Assembly (NCBI GenBank): GCA_002352425.1 | Contig: DEIK01000068.1 | Coordinates: 3,265-41,559 of the forward strand | From: Rhodobacteraceae bacterium UBA2776 | GTDB lineage: Bacteria > Pseudomonadota > Alphaproteobacteria > Rhodobacterales > Rhodobacteraceae | Length of the DNA stretch: 38,295 bases | Reading direction: 5' to 3' | Part shown: positions 8,540 through 16,853 of the stretch, one piece after another | Layout: each line of letters begins with the position of its first letter | How positions within the stretch are numbered: the first letter of the stretch is position 1 | Program-made: the position numbers and the translations under genes | The notes under the pieces: model-generated | The model's database searches: none | Seen by the model: only the letters and a program-made list of their open reading frames with translations | What the model was told of the DNA's origin: nothing

Positions 8540-10528
8540 TTAGAGACGTAGATCGAGACCCGCTGAGGGCTCTAAAGACAATTGGACGGGGGCAAGGGGG
8601 TTCGGCTGGGCGGGGGCGGATTCTGACTCCGTATTATCTTGGTTGTCAGACCCATCATTTTGCGCCTCATTCTGCCCGTTTTGGGAGAATGCGAAATTGA
8701 CGTCCTTATACCCCAATTCACGGAATTCCTGTGCCAATGTTTCGATGTGGCGACGCAACAAATCCATGGTTTCACCCCGCTCGGCCATGACTGCGACATG
8801 GATGCCACCGTCCGTGGTTGTGAATGTCAGACGCACCCGTCCCAATTCCTCCGGATTGAGAGCCAGCTCGACGGGACGATCTGGCATTTGTCGGGCCACA
8901 TCGACCAGTTGTTGAGCGACATGGCGCATAACCTCTGGTCGGTTCAAGGTCGCGTCATGGCGCAGGACCTGGAGGCTGTCGGACCCTTTCAATTCGATCG
9001 GCAAAAATTCGGGCATAGCGAGAGGTTCAAGCGCCTCGGAGGAGATAGCTTCAGGCGTCAATGTTATCGGCGCCATAGCAATGGGCGGCACTGTTTGTTT
9101 GGTGTCGTTACCGGTTGATACAGGGGCTTGCTGTGCGGCCGTTGGATGGCTGTCCCATTTGGCGACGAACCGATCAACGGCGATTGGCACAGGGGCTTGC
9201 GGGATAAAACCACCTGACGCGCGGTTTTGTTCAAGCGGTAGCGCACTTTCAGCAGGTGATGTTGGGGATTGTTTGGCCTGCCTTTGGGGCATTATCGTGG
9301 GCGTTTTGGCTGTTGCTGTTGCGGCCTGCAACGGCGCGGTGGTTGATGGAGCCATACCATCCTGCGCGACATTCAGTGGGGGACCGCTTGGCGTCGTAGC
9401 CGTTATTTGCGTGGCCTTGGCCAGTGCTGTCGGCGGCTGGCCGACCGCGGGTGGTGTAACGTCAGCAGTAAGTGCCGATAGCGGTGTTTTCACTGGCGAA
9501 CTCCAGGCAACCGGCGTCATCGGTTGATCTGCGGTTGACGTCATAGTTGCACGAGGCACCGGACCTTGAAGCGGCCCCGTCACGGGATTGGATGCAATTG
9601 ATCTCGCGTCCAAGTTTCCCTTTACGGTTTGCTGGTCCGGCGTAGGCTGTGTCAGTAAAACCCCTGGGGCAAGGGTGGCATCCACACGCGGCAACAGCCC
9701 ACCCAAAGATGCGGTGGGTTTCGGGGGCATTACATCAGCATCATAGGTGTTGGTCTGAGCTACAGTTGAGGGAACAATTGACGTATAGTGTCTAGTGGCC
9801 CCGCCTTTCTCGGTAGACTTGGCCATTGGGGGGGCCGCAAAATCGGACTGGAACGGCGCGGTTTTTTTGCTCAACAGCGACACTGTCGCGGCAGGGCGTG
9901 GCACGACTGTTGGCGCATCCATTGTCGCAGCTGTCCCCCTATTCGCTGGCAATACTGCAGATCCGTTCACAGGCGCGGCAACCTGTCCTTTTTCCATCGT
10001 GGTCTGGACGGGTGCATCAATGACAGACTTTGATGCGATTTGCGGTTCAGCATGCCGTGGGTCTTTAGGAGGGATTGGCGAGGAAGGTGCCATTTGGCGT
10101 GAATCAATAGGCAAAACCGGTTGCGCAATATTCGCGCTGCCCTGCGTTGCTGCCTGCGGTTCAATTATAGGAACGGGCAATGAAATCGGTTGTAATGGGG
10201 TGGCGGACGAGTGACTTTGTGAAGCCAAAACGACATCGCCAGCGACACCCATTATTTCGGCAGGTCCCGAATCAGTTGATGTTTCGGGGGCCGTAATAAG
10301 GGCGGGAAATGCCGCTGCAAAGGCCATATGGTCCGTTTGTGATTTTGGCTGAGTTTGAGGCGTCAACGACGGGTTGGTCATCGGGACCAAGGTCTGCGCA
10401 TCAGTATCTTCAGCCGTGACAACGCTCAAGAAGCTGGCCTCAACGGTGTTGCTTTGAACCGTGCTTACGGTTTTTTCGACTTCGCCAGTGATGGGCGTCA
10501 ATATGTCGGTCGCTGGTATATTTATCAT
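8540..10528 (-). CDS. fliK: Flagellar hook-length control protein FliK
   Basis: 662-residue protein recognised by its C-terminal Flg_hook domain (about 530-617), with the diagnostic VELALNPEELGRVRLTF and a helical GETMDLLRRHIETLAQEF segment. FliK is exported during hook growth, measures hook length and switches the export apparatus to filament substrates. The long N-terminal region (about 1-520) is of low complexity, rich in Pro, Thr, Ala and Gln, as expected for the flexible ruler part. The tail after about 618 is acidic and Asn/Gln-rich. The ATG at 10528 lacks a well-spaced Shine-Dalgarno sequence. It is first in a fliK-flgD pair. Confidence 0.93.
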   Translation of the reverse strand: MINIPATDILTPITGEVEKTVSTVQSNTVEASFLSVVTAEDTDAQTLVPMTNPSLTPQTQPKSQTDHMAFAAAFPALITAPETSTDSGPAEIMGVAGDVVLASQSHSSATPLQPISLPVPIIEPQAATQGSANIAQPVLPIDSRQMAPSSPIPPKDPRHAEPQIASKSVIDAPVQTTMEKGQVAAPVNGSAVLPANRGTAATMDAPTVVPRPAATVSLLSKKTAPFQSDFAAPPMAKSTEKGGATRHYTSIVPSTVAQTNTYDADVMPPKPTASLGGLLPRVDATLAPGVLLTQPTPDQQTVKGNLDARSIASNPVTGPLQGPVPRATMTSTADQPMTPVAWSSPVKTPLSALTADVTPPAVGQPPTALAKATQITATTPSGPPLNVAQDGMAPSTTAPLQAATATAKTPTIMPQRQAKQSPTSPAESALPLEQNRASGGFIPQAPVPIAVDRFVAKWDSHPTAAQQAPVSTGNDTKQTVPPIAMAPITLTPEAISSEALEPLAMPEFLPIELKGSDSLQVLRHDATLNRPEVMRHVAQQLVDVARQMPDRPVELALNPEELGRVRLTFTTTDGGIHVAVMAERGETMDLLRRHIETLAQEFRELGYKDVNFAFSQNGQNEAQNDGSDNQDNTESESAPAQPNPLAPVQLSLEPSAGLDLRL

Positions 10529-10643
10529 GTCAAATCCGGGAATTCTTCCTCAGTTGCCACAGTTATGACCGACAGTGGTTACCAGTTCTTTACCCAATCC
10601 ATGCAAACTGCAGGAAACTAACTCTAATTAGAAGTGATCTGTC

Positions 10644-10940
10644 ATGACCCCTATTGCACTTGATTCGTCCCAAATTAGCCCAGTTCAACAACCCTCCATT
10701 GAAAAACGTGATGTCGCGTTATTTCAGGCTGCGCAGGACCTGGAGGCATCGTTCTTGGCTGAAATGTTGAAATCTGCAGGATTTGGCAAGGCGCGCGATG
10801 CCTATGGCGGCGGGGTTGGTGAAGAACAGTTCGGATCATTTTTACGACAAGAACAAGCCAAAGAAATGGTGAAGCAGGGGGGGGTCGGACTGGCCGAGAG
10901 CCTATTTGAAGCCTTAAAGGAGCGTGCAGATGCCCAATGA
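10644..10940 (+). CDS. FlgJ-like flagellar rod-binding protein (rod-binding domain only)
   Basis: 98-residue protein matching the N-terminal rod-binding domain of FlgJ: FQAAQDLEASFLAEMLKSAGF, then GGGVGEEQFGSFLRQEQAKEM and a helical end. There is no muramidase domain, as is usual in alphaproteobacteria, where rod capping and peptidoglycan hydrolysis are on separate proteins. It would act in the periplasm as a scaffold for rod assembly. It is divergent from fliK across 115 bases, and its last 11 bases overlap the next gene, which points to cotranscription. Confidence 0.87.
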   Translation: MTPIALDSSQISPVQQPSIEKRDVALFQAAQDLEASFLAEMLKSAGFGKARDAYGGGVGEEQFGSFLRQEQAKEMVKQGGVGLAESLFEALKERADAQ

Positions 10941-11283
10941 AACATTTCATGTGATTGACGCCTTAGAAGACCTGCTGGACCAAGAACGTGCCGCGATCAT
11001 GGATGGCGCGCTTGAGGACATTGGGCGGATCGCCAGCGAAAAGGAACGCGTTCTGGAGCGGGGGGAATTGGGCGCACCAGACCATAAGTTACTGGACCGG
11101 TTACGACGCAAGGCGGCGCGAAACCAACAACTGCTGGCAGCAGCGATTCGCGGGGTCAAGGCGGTTACGGCCCGGCTGGATATGCTGCGCAATGGCCCAA
11201 GCGATATGAACACTTATGATCGCGACGGACAGCGCACGACATTGAGCAGTCGCCAACAAGGTGCGCTACATCGGCGGGCCTGA
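10930..11283 (+). CDS. FlgN-like flagellar export chaperone (putative)
   Basis: 117-residue, charged, mostly helical protein that resembles FlgN-type chaperones for the hook-filament junction proteins FlgK and FlgL: an N-terminal helix with ALEDLLDQERAAIMDG, a central IASEKERVLE segment and a C-terminal tail with TYDRDGQRTTL. The start is ATG 10930, because AAGGAG at 10917-10922 sits 7 bases upstream; a GTG at 10924 is too close to that site. It overlaps the FlgJ-like gene by 11 bases. The assignment rests on length, helical character and context, not on catalytic residues, so it is moderately certain. Confidence 0.68.
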   Translation: MPNETFHVIDALEDLLDQERAAIMDGALEDIGRIASEKERVLERGELGAPDHKLLDRLRRKAARNQQLLAAAIRGVKAVTARLDMLRNGPSDMNTYDRDGQRTTLSSRQQGALHRRA

Positions 11284-11501
11284 AGTGTCGGCGCTTTAGC
11301 TTAAATGCCATGTAAATGGACGGGCACTGTTAGGGCGCTGTTAGTATTTAGATATCAGGATCGGCATTGCATCTTGTGAAAGGTGGCGCGGATCGGGCCA
11401 AGCCCCAAATCCGCAATCGTCAGAAAGACGCCGAATGCCATCCTATTGGGTGGTCATGTGTAAATCGGTGCAAAAGCGCCGCATGAAGTAAGGAAAATAC
11501 T
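11284..11501 (+). promoter_or_regulatory. Flagellin upstream region (promoter and mRNA leader)
   Basis: 218 bases between the FlgN-like gene and flagellin with no ORF. A flagellin promoter and leader are expected here; AAGGA (11490-11494) is the ribosome binding site, 7 bases before the ATG. I looked for a sigma-54 element (GG and GC 10 bases apart) and a sigma-28 element (TAAA with GCCGATAA) and found no convincing match. In Caulobacter, FlbT acts on the leader of flagellin mRNA; since flbT is encoded just downstream, this leader is a reasonable candidate target. Confidence 0.4.
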
Positions 11502-13019
11502 ATGTCTAGTATTCTGACAAACACCAGCGCCATGGTTGCGCTGCAAACCCTTAAATCAATCAACTCCAACTTGGGTGGTATCCAGAACGAGATTTCGACG
11601 GGTAAATCCATTTCATCCGCTAAGGACAACTCGGCCATTTGGGCGATCTCCAAAGTGATGGAATCCGATGTCTCCGGCTTCAAAGCGATTTCCGACAGTC
11701 TTTCACTGGGTGAATCATCGGTTGCCGTGGCGCGCCAAGCTTCGGAAACTGTGACCGATTTGCTGACCGAGATGAAAGGCAAAATCGTTGCCTCTCAAGA
11801 AGAAAATGTTGACCGTAGCAAAATTCAAACTGACATTTCAGCTTTGCGCGATCAGATTTCGTCGGTTATCGGCGCGGCCCAGTTCAATGGTTTGAACATG
11901 GTCAAAGGCACGGATGACGTCAATATTCTGTCCTCACTTGACCGTTCCAGCGATGGCACCGTAGCTGCGTCCAGCATTACTGTGGCTCGTCAAGATCTTA
12001 CCACGGAAAAAGGTACCTTTGGGGCTGGCACATCCTTGGCTGCAAACACAACAGCCAGCGCTGCAGCCGTAGCAAATACCGCGAACACCGCTGTCGTTAC
12101 GCTGGCGACAGGTTGGGCCGCAGCAGATGTCGCGAATGTTTCGGTGGCAGGAGTCGACTTGGCCTATACACTTGGCGCTGGCGAGGATGAAACAGATGCA
12201 GCTGCAGCACTTTCAGGACTAATCAATGGTCTTGGTCTGGAGGGTATTACGGCTACGGATGACGGTTCTGGCGAGTTAACCATCAGTTCGACACGTGCCT
12301 TTGAAACTCTTGATGTTACATCTGGCGAAACAACAGCGGGTGCCGGTACGGCTTTGATCACCGCCTTGAACGGCACGACGGGTCTAACTGATACGTCAGG
12401 CACTGTTGATGAGCGCGCCGAAAATGTTGCTTTCTCAACATCTGCAGCTGTCAACGAAGGCGACAGCTATAAGGTTACTGTTGGGTCTTCTTCCTATGAC
12501 TACATCGCTGGCAAAGGCGAATCGATGGAAGATGTGGCGAAAGGGTTGAAAATCGCCGTTGACTCGGCTGGTGTGAGCGACATCACAACGAAAGTTGTCA
12601 AAGATGCTACCAGTGGACAATGGTCGTTGAAAGTCGACAACAACGGGTCCAGCCTGGGCTTCTCGGAAACAGGTAATGCCGATGGCGTAGCCTCGGGTGG
12701 CTTGCGCGGATTGGAAGCCATTGATGTAACTACAGGTGCTGGTGCCACCAGTGCCTTGGACAATATCGAAACCATGATCAGCAATTCGATCTCTGCTTCG
12801 GCCGCGTTTGGTTCGGCACAGGGACGGATCGAAACCCAGAATGATTTCATCGGCAAACTTACGGATTCATTGAAAGCTGGTATTGGTTCGATGGTGGATG
12901 CGGACATGGAAGAGGCCTCGGCCCGTCTGCAAGCCTTGCAGGTCCAGCAACAACTGGGCGTTCAGGCGCTGTCAATTGCAAACCAAGCACCGCAATCGGT
13001 TCTTTCGCTCTTCCGATAG
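11502..13019 (+). CDS. Flagellin
   Basis: 505-residue flagellin, the filament subunit. The conserved N-terminal D0/D1 part (about 1-165) begins MSSILTNTSAMVALQTLKSI and the C-terminal D1/D0 part (about 415-505) ends QALSIANQAPQSVLSLFR. Between them is a Thr/Ala/Gly-rich surface region (about 170-410) holding two related modules of about 60-70 residues, at about 209-275 and 319-390. Each has a V-x-V-x strand, a Y-x-x-G-x-GE turn, a helix and a Gly-rich strand, like the flagellin hook IN motif. Signal-less export by the flagellar apparatus is expected. A strong terminator follows, so it is a monocistronic unit. Confidence 0.97.
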   Translation: MSSILTNTSAMVALQTLKSINSNLGGIQNEISTGKSISSAKDNSAIWAISKVMESDVSGFKAISDSLSLGESSVAVARQASETVTDLLTEMKGKIVASQEENVDRSKIQTDISALRDQISSVIGAAQFNGLNMVKGTDDVNILSSLDRSSDGTVAASSITVARQDLTTEKGTFGAGTSLAANTTASAAAVANTANTAVVTLATGWAAADVANVSVAGVDLAYTLGAGEDETDAAAALSGLINGLGLEGITATDDGSGELTISSTRAFETLDVTSGETTAGAGTALITALNGTTGLTDTSGTVDERAENVAFSTSAAVNEGDSYKVTVGSSSYDYIAGKGESMEDVAKGLKIAVDSAGVSDITTKVVKDATSGQWSLKVDNNGSSLGFSETGNADGVASGGLRGLEAIDVTTGAGATSALDNIETMISNSISASAAFGSAQGRIETQNDFIGKLTDSLKAGIGSMVDADMEEASARLQALQVQQQLGVQALSIANQAPQSVLSLFR

Positions 13020-13030
13020 GCGCATAGATC

Positions 13031-13056
13031 GGGGCGCCGGAACTGGCGCCCCTTTT
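13031..13056 (+). terminator. Rho-independent terminator of flagellin
   Basis: GGGGCGCC (13031-13038) and GGCGCCCC (13045-13052) form a perfect 8-bp GC stem with the 6-base loop GGAACT, followed at once by TTTTCTCT. It begins 12 bases after the flagellin stop, as expected for a highly expressed single gene. Confidence 0.93.
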
Positions 13057-13109
13057 CTCTCGCGGTAAAACCCGCGTTCTAATGCCCCCTGTCATTGAAA
13101 GGTAATGAC

Positions 13110-13484
13110 ATGAACGCTCTGAATATGGCCAAAACGGCCTACACGAATACAGCCTCCCCTACCCGAACCCCCCGCGGCATCGAATACGACGCATTTGCCC
13201 GCATTACGCACCGCATGAAAGCCTCTGCATCAGACGCCAGCAAGTTCAGCGTCCTTGCCGCAGCGCTGTACGAGAACAAGAAACTTTGGTCCATTTTAGT
13301 GGCCGACATTTCCGATCAGGCCAACACACTTCCAAAAGAGTTACGCGGTCGGATTTTCTATCTTTACGAATTCACCTCACAACACACGAGCAAGGTTTTA
13401 CGCAAAGAAGCCTCTGTCGATGTGTTGGTGGATATCAACACCGCCGTCATGCGCGGGTTGCGCAGTGAAGTAGGTGTATCATGA
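13110..13484 (+). CDS. flaF: Flagellar biosynthesis regulator FlaF
   Basis: 124-residue FlaF, an alphaproteobacterial protein required for flagellin synthesis or secretion and working in opposition to FlbT in Caulobacter. It begins MNALNMAKTAY and contains GIEYDAFARITHRMK and the C-terminal DVLVDINTAVMRGLR, all typical. ATG 13110 is chosen because AAAGG lies 7 bases upstream; an in-frame TTG at 13095 is poorly placed. The TGA stop overlaps the ATG of flbT (ATGA), so translation is coupled. Confidence 0.92.
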   Translation: MNALNMAKTAYTNTASPTRTPRGIEYDAFARITHRMKASASDASKFSVLAAALYENKKLWSILVADISDQANTLPKELRGRIFYLYEFTSQHTSKVLRKEASVDVLVDINTAVMRGLRSEVGVS

Positions 13485-13885
13485 GCGGTCTTGTTCTGAA
13501 ACTTGGTCCCAAAGAACGGGTCTTGATCAATGGCGCGGTGATTGAAAACGGGGATCGGCGCAGCCGGTTGTCCATCGTCACTCCCAATGCCAACATATTG
13601 CGTTTACGTGATGCTATCCATCCGGAAGAGGTAAACACACCTGTACGCCGGGTTTGTTACATTGCCCAATTGGTGCTGTCTGGTGACGCCGAAAAAGAAG
13701 ACGCAAAACTGCAACTTTTGCGAGGGATCGAACAACTCAGCCAAGTGCTATTGGATCACGATAGCCGTGCCATTTTAACAACCGCCTCGGATGAGGTCCT
13801 AGACGGTCAATACTATCAAGCTTTGAAAGCTTTGCGTGAACTGCTTCCACGTGAAGAAAGGTTGCTTGCGGCGACTGCGGTCTGA
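13481..13885 (+). CDS. flbT: Flagellin mRNA regulator FlbT
   Basis: 134-residue FlbT, the post-transcriptional regulator that in Caulobacter binds the flagellin mRNA leader and promotes its decay until the hook is complete. The conserved N-terminus (LVLKLGPKERVLINGAVIENG) and the Y-Y-x-A-L-K-x-L-R-E-L-L segment near the C-terminus are clear. It overlaps flaF by 4 bases and the following DUF1217 gene by 1 base (TGATG), so the three genes are very probably translated from one mRNA. The likely target is the flagellin gene 0.5 kb upstream. Confidence 0.94.
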   Translation: MSGLVLKLGPKERVLINGAVIENGDRRSRLSIVTPNANILRLRDAIHPEEVNTPVRRVCYIAQLVLSGDAEKEDAKLQLLRGIEQLSQVLLDHDSRAILTTASDEVLDGQYYQALKALRELLPREERLLAATAV

Positions 13886-14697
13886 TGTTTCAGCCCGTCG
13901 TGCCCTTCGGCGGTTTTGCCGGCTGGTCCTTTCTGACCCGTACATTGGACAATCAGAAAGAGGCCTACGCAAAATCGCCCGAGGTCACCCGTGAGGTGGC
14001 CTATTTCAAGGAAAATATCAGCAAGGTCGAGACTGCCGAAGACCTAATTGCCGACCGAACACTTTTAAAGGTAGCCCTAGAAGCCTTTGGGTTGGGCGAG
14101 GATATTAACAACAAATTTTTCATTCGCAAAGTGCTGGAGGATGGCACCTTTTCGGAGGATGCTCTGGCCAATAAATTGTCGGACACACGGTACTTGGAAT
14201 TGTCCAAGGCATTTGGTTTCGGTGATTTTCCAGTACCAAATACTGTGCTTAGTGATTTTGGTGAAAAAATCACATCCGCTTTTAAGGAGCGCCAGTTTGA
14301 GGCGGCAGTTGGCGATCAGAATGCAGATTTTCGGCTTGCCTTGGGCATCAGTCGCGATCTGACGGAAATTGCCAGCAAGGATCTGCAAGAGGACACCTTG
14401 TGGTATACCGTTATGGGCAATGCGCCATTGCGGGCTGTGTTTGAAACCGTGTTTAATCTGCCAGATGCATTTGGCACCCTTGATTTGGACAAACAGCTTG
14501 AAACCTTCAAGGACCGTGCGCAATCAGCATTCGGGGATGAAGGCATCAAGCAGTTCGCCTCAGCCGAACAACAAAAGAAGCTGACGAGATTGTTCTTGCT
14601 GCAATCTGAAGTTCAGGCGTTGAATGTGAATTCTGGTGGCAGCCAAACCGCCCTCACCTTGCTGCAAAATTCGACCACAAATTGGGGCCTGCTATAG
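13885..14697 (+). CDS. DUF1217 domain-containing protein (flagellar-linked, function unknown)
   Basis: 270-residue protein of the DUF1217 family, found mainly in alphaproteobacterial flagellar loci. It starts at ATG 13885, sharing one base with the flbT stop. Visible features are an N-terminal segment with FGGFAGWSFLTRTLDNQKEAY, repeated Phe-rich helical units (DLIADRTLLKVALEAFGLGED, then LAKAFGFGDF-like and MGNAPLRAVFETVFNLPDAFG) and a C-terminal part with QTALTLLQNS. There is no signal peptide or membrane segment. The length suits the family. Context suggests a role in flagellin regulation or export, but no biochemical function can be read from the sequence. Confidence 0.85.
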   Translation: MFQPVVPFGGFAGWSFLTRTLDNQKEAYAKSPEVTREVAYFKENISKVETAEDLIADRTLLKVALEAFGLGEDINNKFFIRKVLEDGTFSEDALANKLSDTRYLELSKAFGFGDFPVPNTVLSDFGEKITSAFKERQFEAAVGDQNADFRLALGISRDLTEIASKDLQEDTLWYTVMGNAPLRAVFETVFNLPDAFGTLDLDKQLETFKDRAQSAFGDEGIKQFASAEQQKKLTRLFLLQSEVQALNVNSGGSQTALTLLQNSTTNWGLL

Positions 14698-14765
14698 ACC
14701 CAATTAGATGACCAGCCACGCGGGATTGGTTGGTGCGTTTTTCTCGATCGGCGGCCAGTGCCGCC

Positions 14766-16073
14766 TTACGGTCCTTTGCGGATATTGTCCGGCAACCACG
14801 TCGCCAATTCAGGCCAAGCCACCAGGATCACCACCATCAGCAACATCAGGCCAACCATCGGTAACGCCGTTTTCGAGATGTAGGAGATCTCGTGTTTGGT
14901 CATGCCCTGTAGAACGAACAGGTTAAACCCGATTGGCGGTGTAACTTGAGCCATTTCCACCACCACAACGATGAAGATACCGAACCAAATTACATCAATG
15001 CCTGCCTGCCGTATCATCGGTTCGACGATGGCCATGGTTAAAACCACCGAAGAAATTCCATCAAGGAACATGCCCAACACGACATAGAAAACCGTCAGCG
15101 CAGCAATCAGCACGACTGGCGACAGTTCCATACCATCAATCCAAGCTGCCAAGGCACGCGGCAGACCCGTAAACCCCATTGCGAGCGACAAAAAGGATGC
15201 GCCCATCAAGATCAACGCGATCATCGCGCTGGTGCGGGTCGCCCCCATCAAGGAGGCTGAAAAGGTACCCCAGTTCAACGAACGCTGCATAGCCGCCAGA
15301 CTTAGCGAACCGATCACGCCAACCGCTGCGGCCTCGGTCGCGGTGGCAAGTCCCATATACATCGAGCCGATCACCACCGTGACCAGCATTAGTACGGGGA
15401 TCAGGAATTTGGATTCGCTCAACATGGTTCCTAAGCTCATTGAGGGCTCTGGCTCAGGGCGATCGCCCTTGGAAAAGAAATGCCAGCCAAAAATGTAAAG
15501 CGTGAACAGCCCCGCCAATACCAACCCCGGAATGATGCCTGCCATGAACAGTTTGGTGATGCTTTCGTTGATCGCCACACCGTAGACGATCAACGTCAAA
15601 GACGGTGGAATCATAAGGCCCAGCGTCGCCGCGCCGGCCAATGTGCCGATGATCATATGCTCGGGGTAACCGCGTTTGCGCAACTCGGGGATCGACATTT
15701 TGCCAACCGTGGTCAAGGTCGCGGCAGACGATCCTGACACGGCGGCAAAGATCGTGCAGCCCGCAATATTGGTGTGTAACAACCCGCCCGGCAACCAGCG
15801 CATCCACGGAACAAGACCGCGAAACATGTCTTGGGATAATCGGGTTCGATACAGTATTTCACCCATCCAAATGAACAGCGGCAATGCGGTCAGCGTCCAA
15901 GACGAGGCCCCTGTCCAGATCGTGGTGATCATTGCATCGCCGGCAGGGCGCGAGGTGAACAGTTCCATTCCCACCCAAGCGACACCCATCAGAGCTAAAC
16001 CGATCCAGACGGATGAGCCCAAAAGGGCGAACAGAACAAGCAAAAATATGACGGTTGCGTAAAGTTCGCTCAT
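14766..16073 (-). CDS. TRAP transporter large permease subunit (DctM-like)
   Basis: 435-residue integral inner-membrane protein with about 12 hydrophobic segments, the large, sodium-coupled transport subunit of a tripartite ATP-independent periplasmic (TRAP) transporter. Diagnostic segments are SGSSAATLTTVGKMSIPELRKRGY, the GLMIPPSLTLIVYG loop, YMGLATATEAAAVG and VEMAQVTPPIGFNLFV. The start ATG overlaps the stop of the small-subunit gene (ATGA). It is the last gene of the minus-strand catabolic operon and converges on the DUF1217 gene across 68 bases in which I see no clear terminator. Confidence 0.96.
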   Translation of the reverse strand: MSELYATVIFLLVLFALLGSSVWIGLALMGVAWVGMELFTSRPAGDAMITTIWTGASSWTLTALPLFIWMGEILYRTRLSQDMFRGLVPWMRWLPGGLLHTNIAGCTIFAAVSGSSAATLTTVGKMSIPELRKRGYPEHMIIGTLAGAATLGLMIPPSLTLIVYGVAINESITKLFMAGIIPGLVLAGLFTLYIFGWHFFSKGDRPEPEPSMSLGTMLSESKFLIPVLMLVTVVIGSMYMGLATATEAAAVGVIGSLSLAAMQRSLNWGTFSASLMGATRTSAMIALILMGASFLSLAMGFTGLPRALAAWIDGMELSPVVLIAALTVFYVVLGMFLDGISSVVLTMAIVEPMIRQAGIDVIWFGIFIVVVVEMAQVTPPIGFNLFVLQGMTKHEISYISKTALPMVGLMLLMVVILVAWPELATWLPDNIRKGP

Positions 16074-16783
16074 TCGACGCCCTCCCCGATGATGCTGGTT
16101 TCACGATCGACCAATAGGCGGGTCAGATAGTCCCACACGGCGATCGCCAACAAAGCGCTGCCAATCGACATCGGCAATTGCGGCAACCAGACGGGTGTAT
16201 AGACCCAACCGAATCCGCTGTTGGCCCATAAATCGCCCCAGTTCCAGGGCGCAGTTGCGAACATCTGGAAAAACGTCAGTACCACTTCGGGCACGAAATC
16301 TTGTCCCTGGGTGCGGTCATTTAACATTTCCGACATGAAATTGGTTTTGATCGCGTAGCGCGCGAAATATGTGGCGGTGATAGCGGCGATCAACATCGCG
16401 GCACCGTCCAGCCAGAATTTGACAAAACTGTTGATGTTTAGCAGGATCGACACGCGGATATGTGCGCCGCGTGTCAGAGCATGGGCCAGTGCAAAAAACG
16501 AAGTGGCGGCCATCGCATAGCCTGCGTATTCGGTTGAACCCGGAAAGACCCAACCACTCCACCGGGCGATCATTTGGGCGACGATCAACAGCAGGATCAT
16601 CACCATGAAACAAGCCGCCACAACGCCGGAAGCTAAATAAACCCTGTCGAGGAGGCGCCAAACCGGACGTAGCAATCGTCCCATCTGGTCCCGCCGAAAC
16701 AGGCAGAGTGCCGCCAATGCCGCTGGCATCACGAACAGCCAAACCCACAATGGCAGGCCTAAATAATCTTGCCAGTCACGCAT
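16070..16783 (-). CDS. TRAP transporter small permease subunit (DctQ-like)
   Basis: 237-residue small membrane subunit of the TRAP system, partner of the large subunit. About five hydrophobic segments are visible; the DctQ core includes FPGSTEYAGYAMAATSFFALAHAL and TRGAHIRVSILL. The N-terminal extra segment makes it longer than the shortest DctQ proteins (about 160-180 residues). The start is ATG 16783, because AAGGGG lies 7 bases upstream; an open extension to 16822 lacks a ribosome site. It overlaps the large-subunit start by 4 bases. It follows the binding-protein gene after 70 bases that include a hairpin. Confidence 0.93.
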   Translation of the reverse strand: MRDWQDYLGLPLWVWLFVMPAALAALCLFRRDQMGRLLRPVWRLLDRVYLASGVVAACFMVMILLLIVAQMIARWSGWVFPGSTEYAGYAMAATSFFALAHALTRGAHIRVSILLNINSFVKFWLDGAAMLIAAITATYFARYAIKTNFMSEMLNDRTQGQDFVPEVVLTFFQMFATAPWNWGDLWANSGFGWVYTPVWLPQLPMSIGSALLAIAVWDYLTRLLVDRETSIIGEGVE

Positions 16784-16810
16784 ATTGTTGCCCCTTACCC
16801 CGCAAGTGCA

Positions 16811-16840
16811 TCGCGGCCCCAATTAACCATGAGGCCGCGA
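16811..16840 (-). other. Intercistronic hairpin between TRAP binding-protein and permease genes
   Basis: TCGCGGCC (16811-16818) and GGCCGCGA (16833-16840) are perfect 8-base inverted arms around a 14-base spacer, beginning 13 bases after the binding-protein stop codon. There is no T-run after it, so it is not a standard terminator. Such stems often protect the 3' end of the upstream message and allow more binding protein than permease to be made; this role is inferred. Confidence 0.6.
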
Positions 16841-16853
16841 CAATCGTGTCTTT

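Noticed and set aside
9081..10214. Plus-strand Ala/Gly-rich open frames opposite fliK
   Set aside because: They mirror the low-complexity Pro/Thr/Ala region of fliK, whose C-terminal domain proves the minus-strand reading.
11341..11440. Possible sigma-54 or sigma-28 promoter elements before flagellin
   Set aside because: The GGCATTGCAT and GCCGAATG segments do not have the required spacing or partner elements.
13061..13076. Small inverted repeat CGCGG/CCGCG after the flagellin terminator
   Set aside because: Only five base pairs and no T-run; expected by chance in this base composition.
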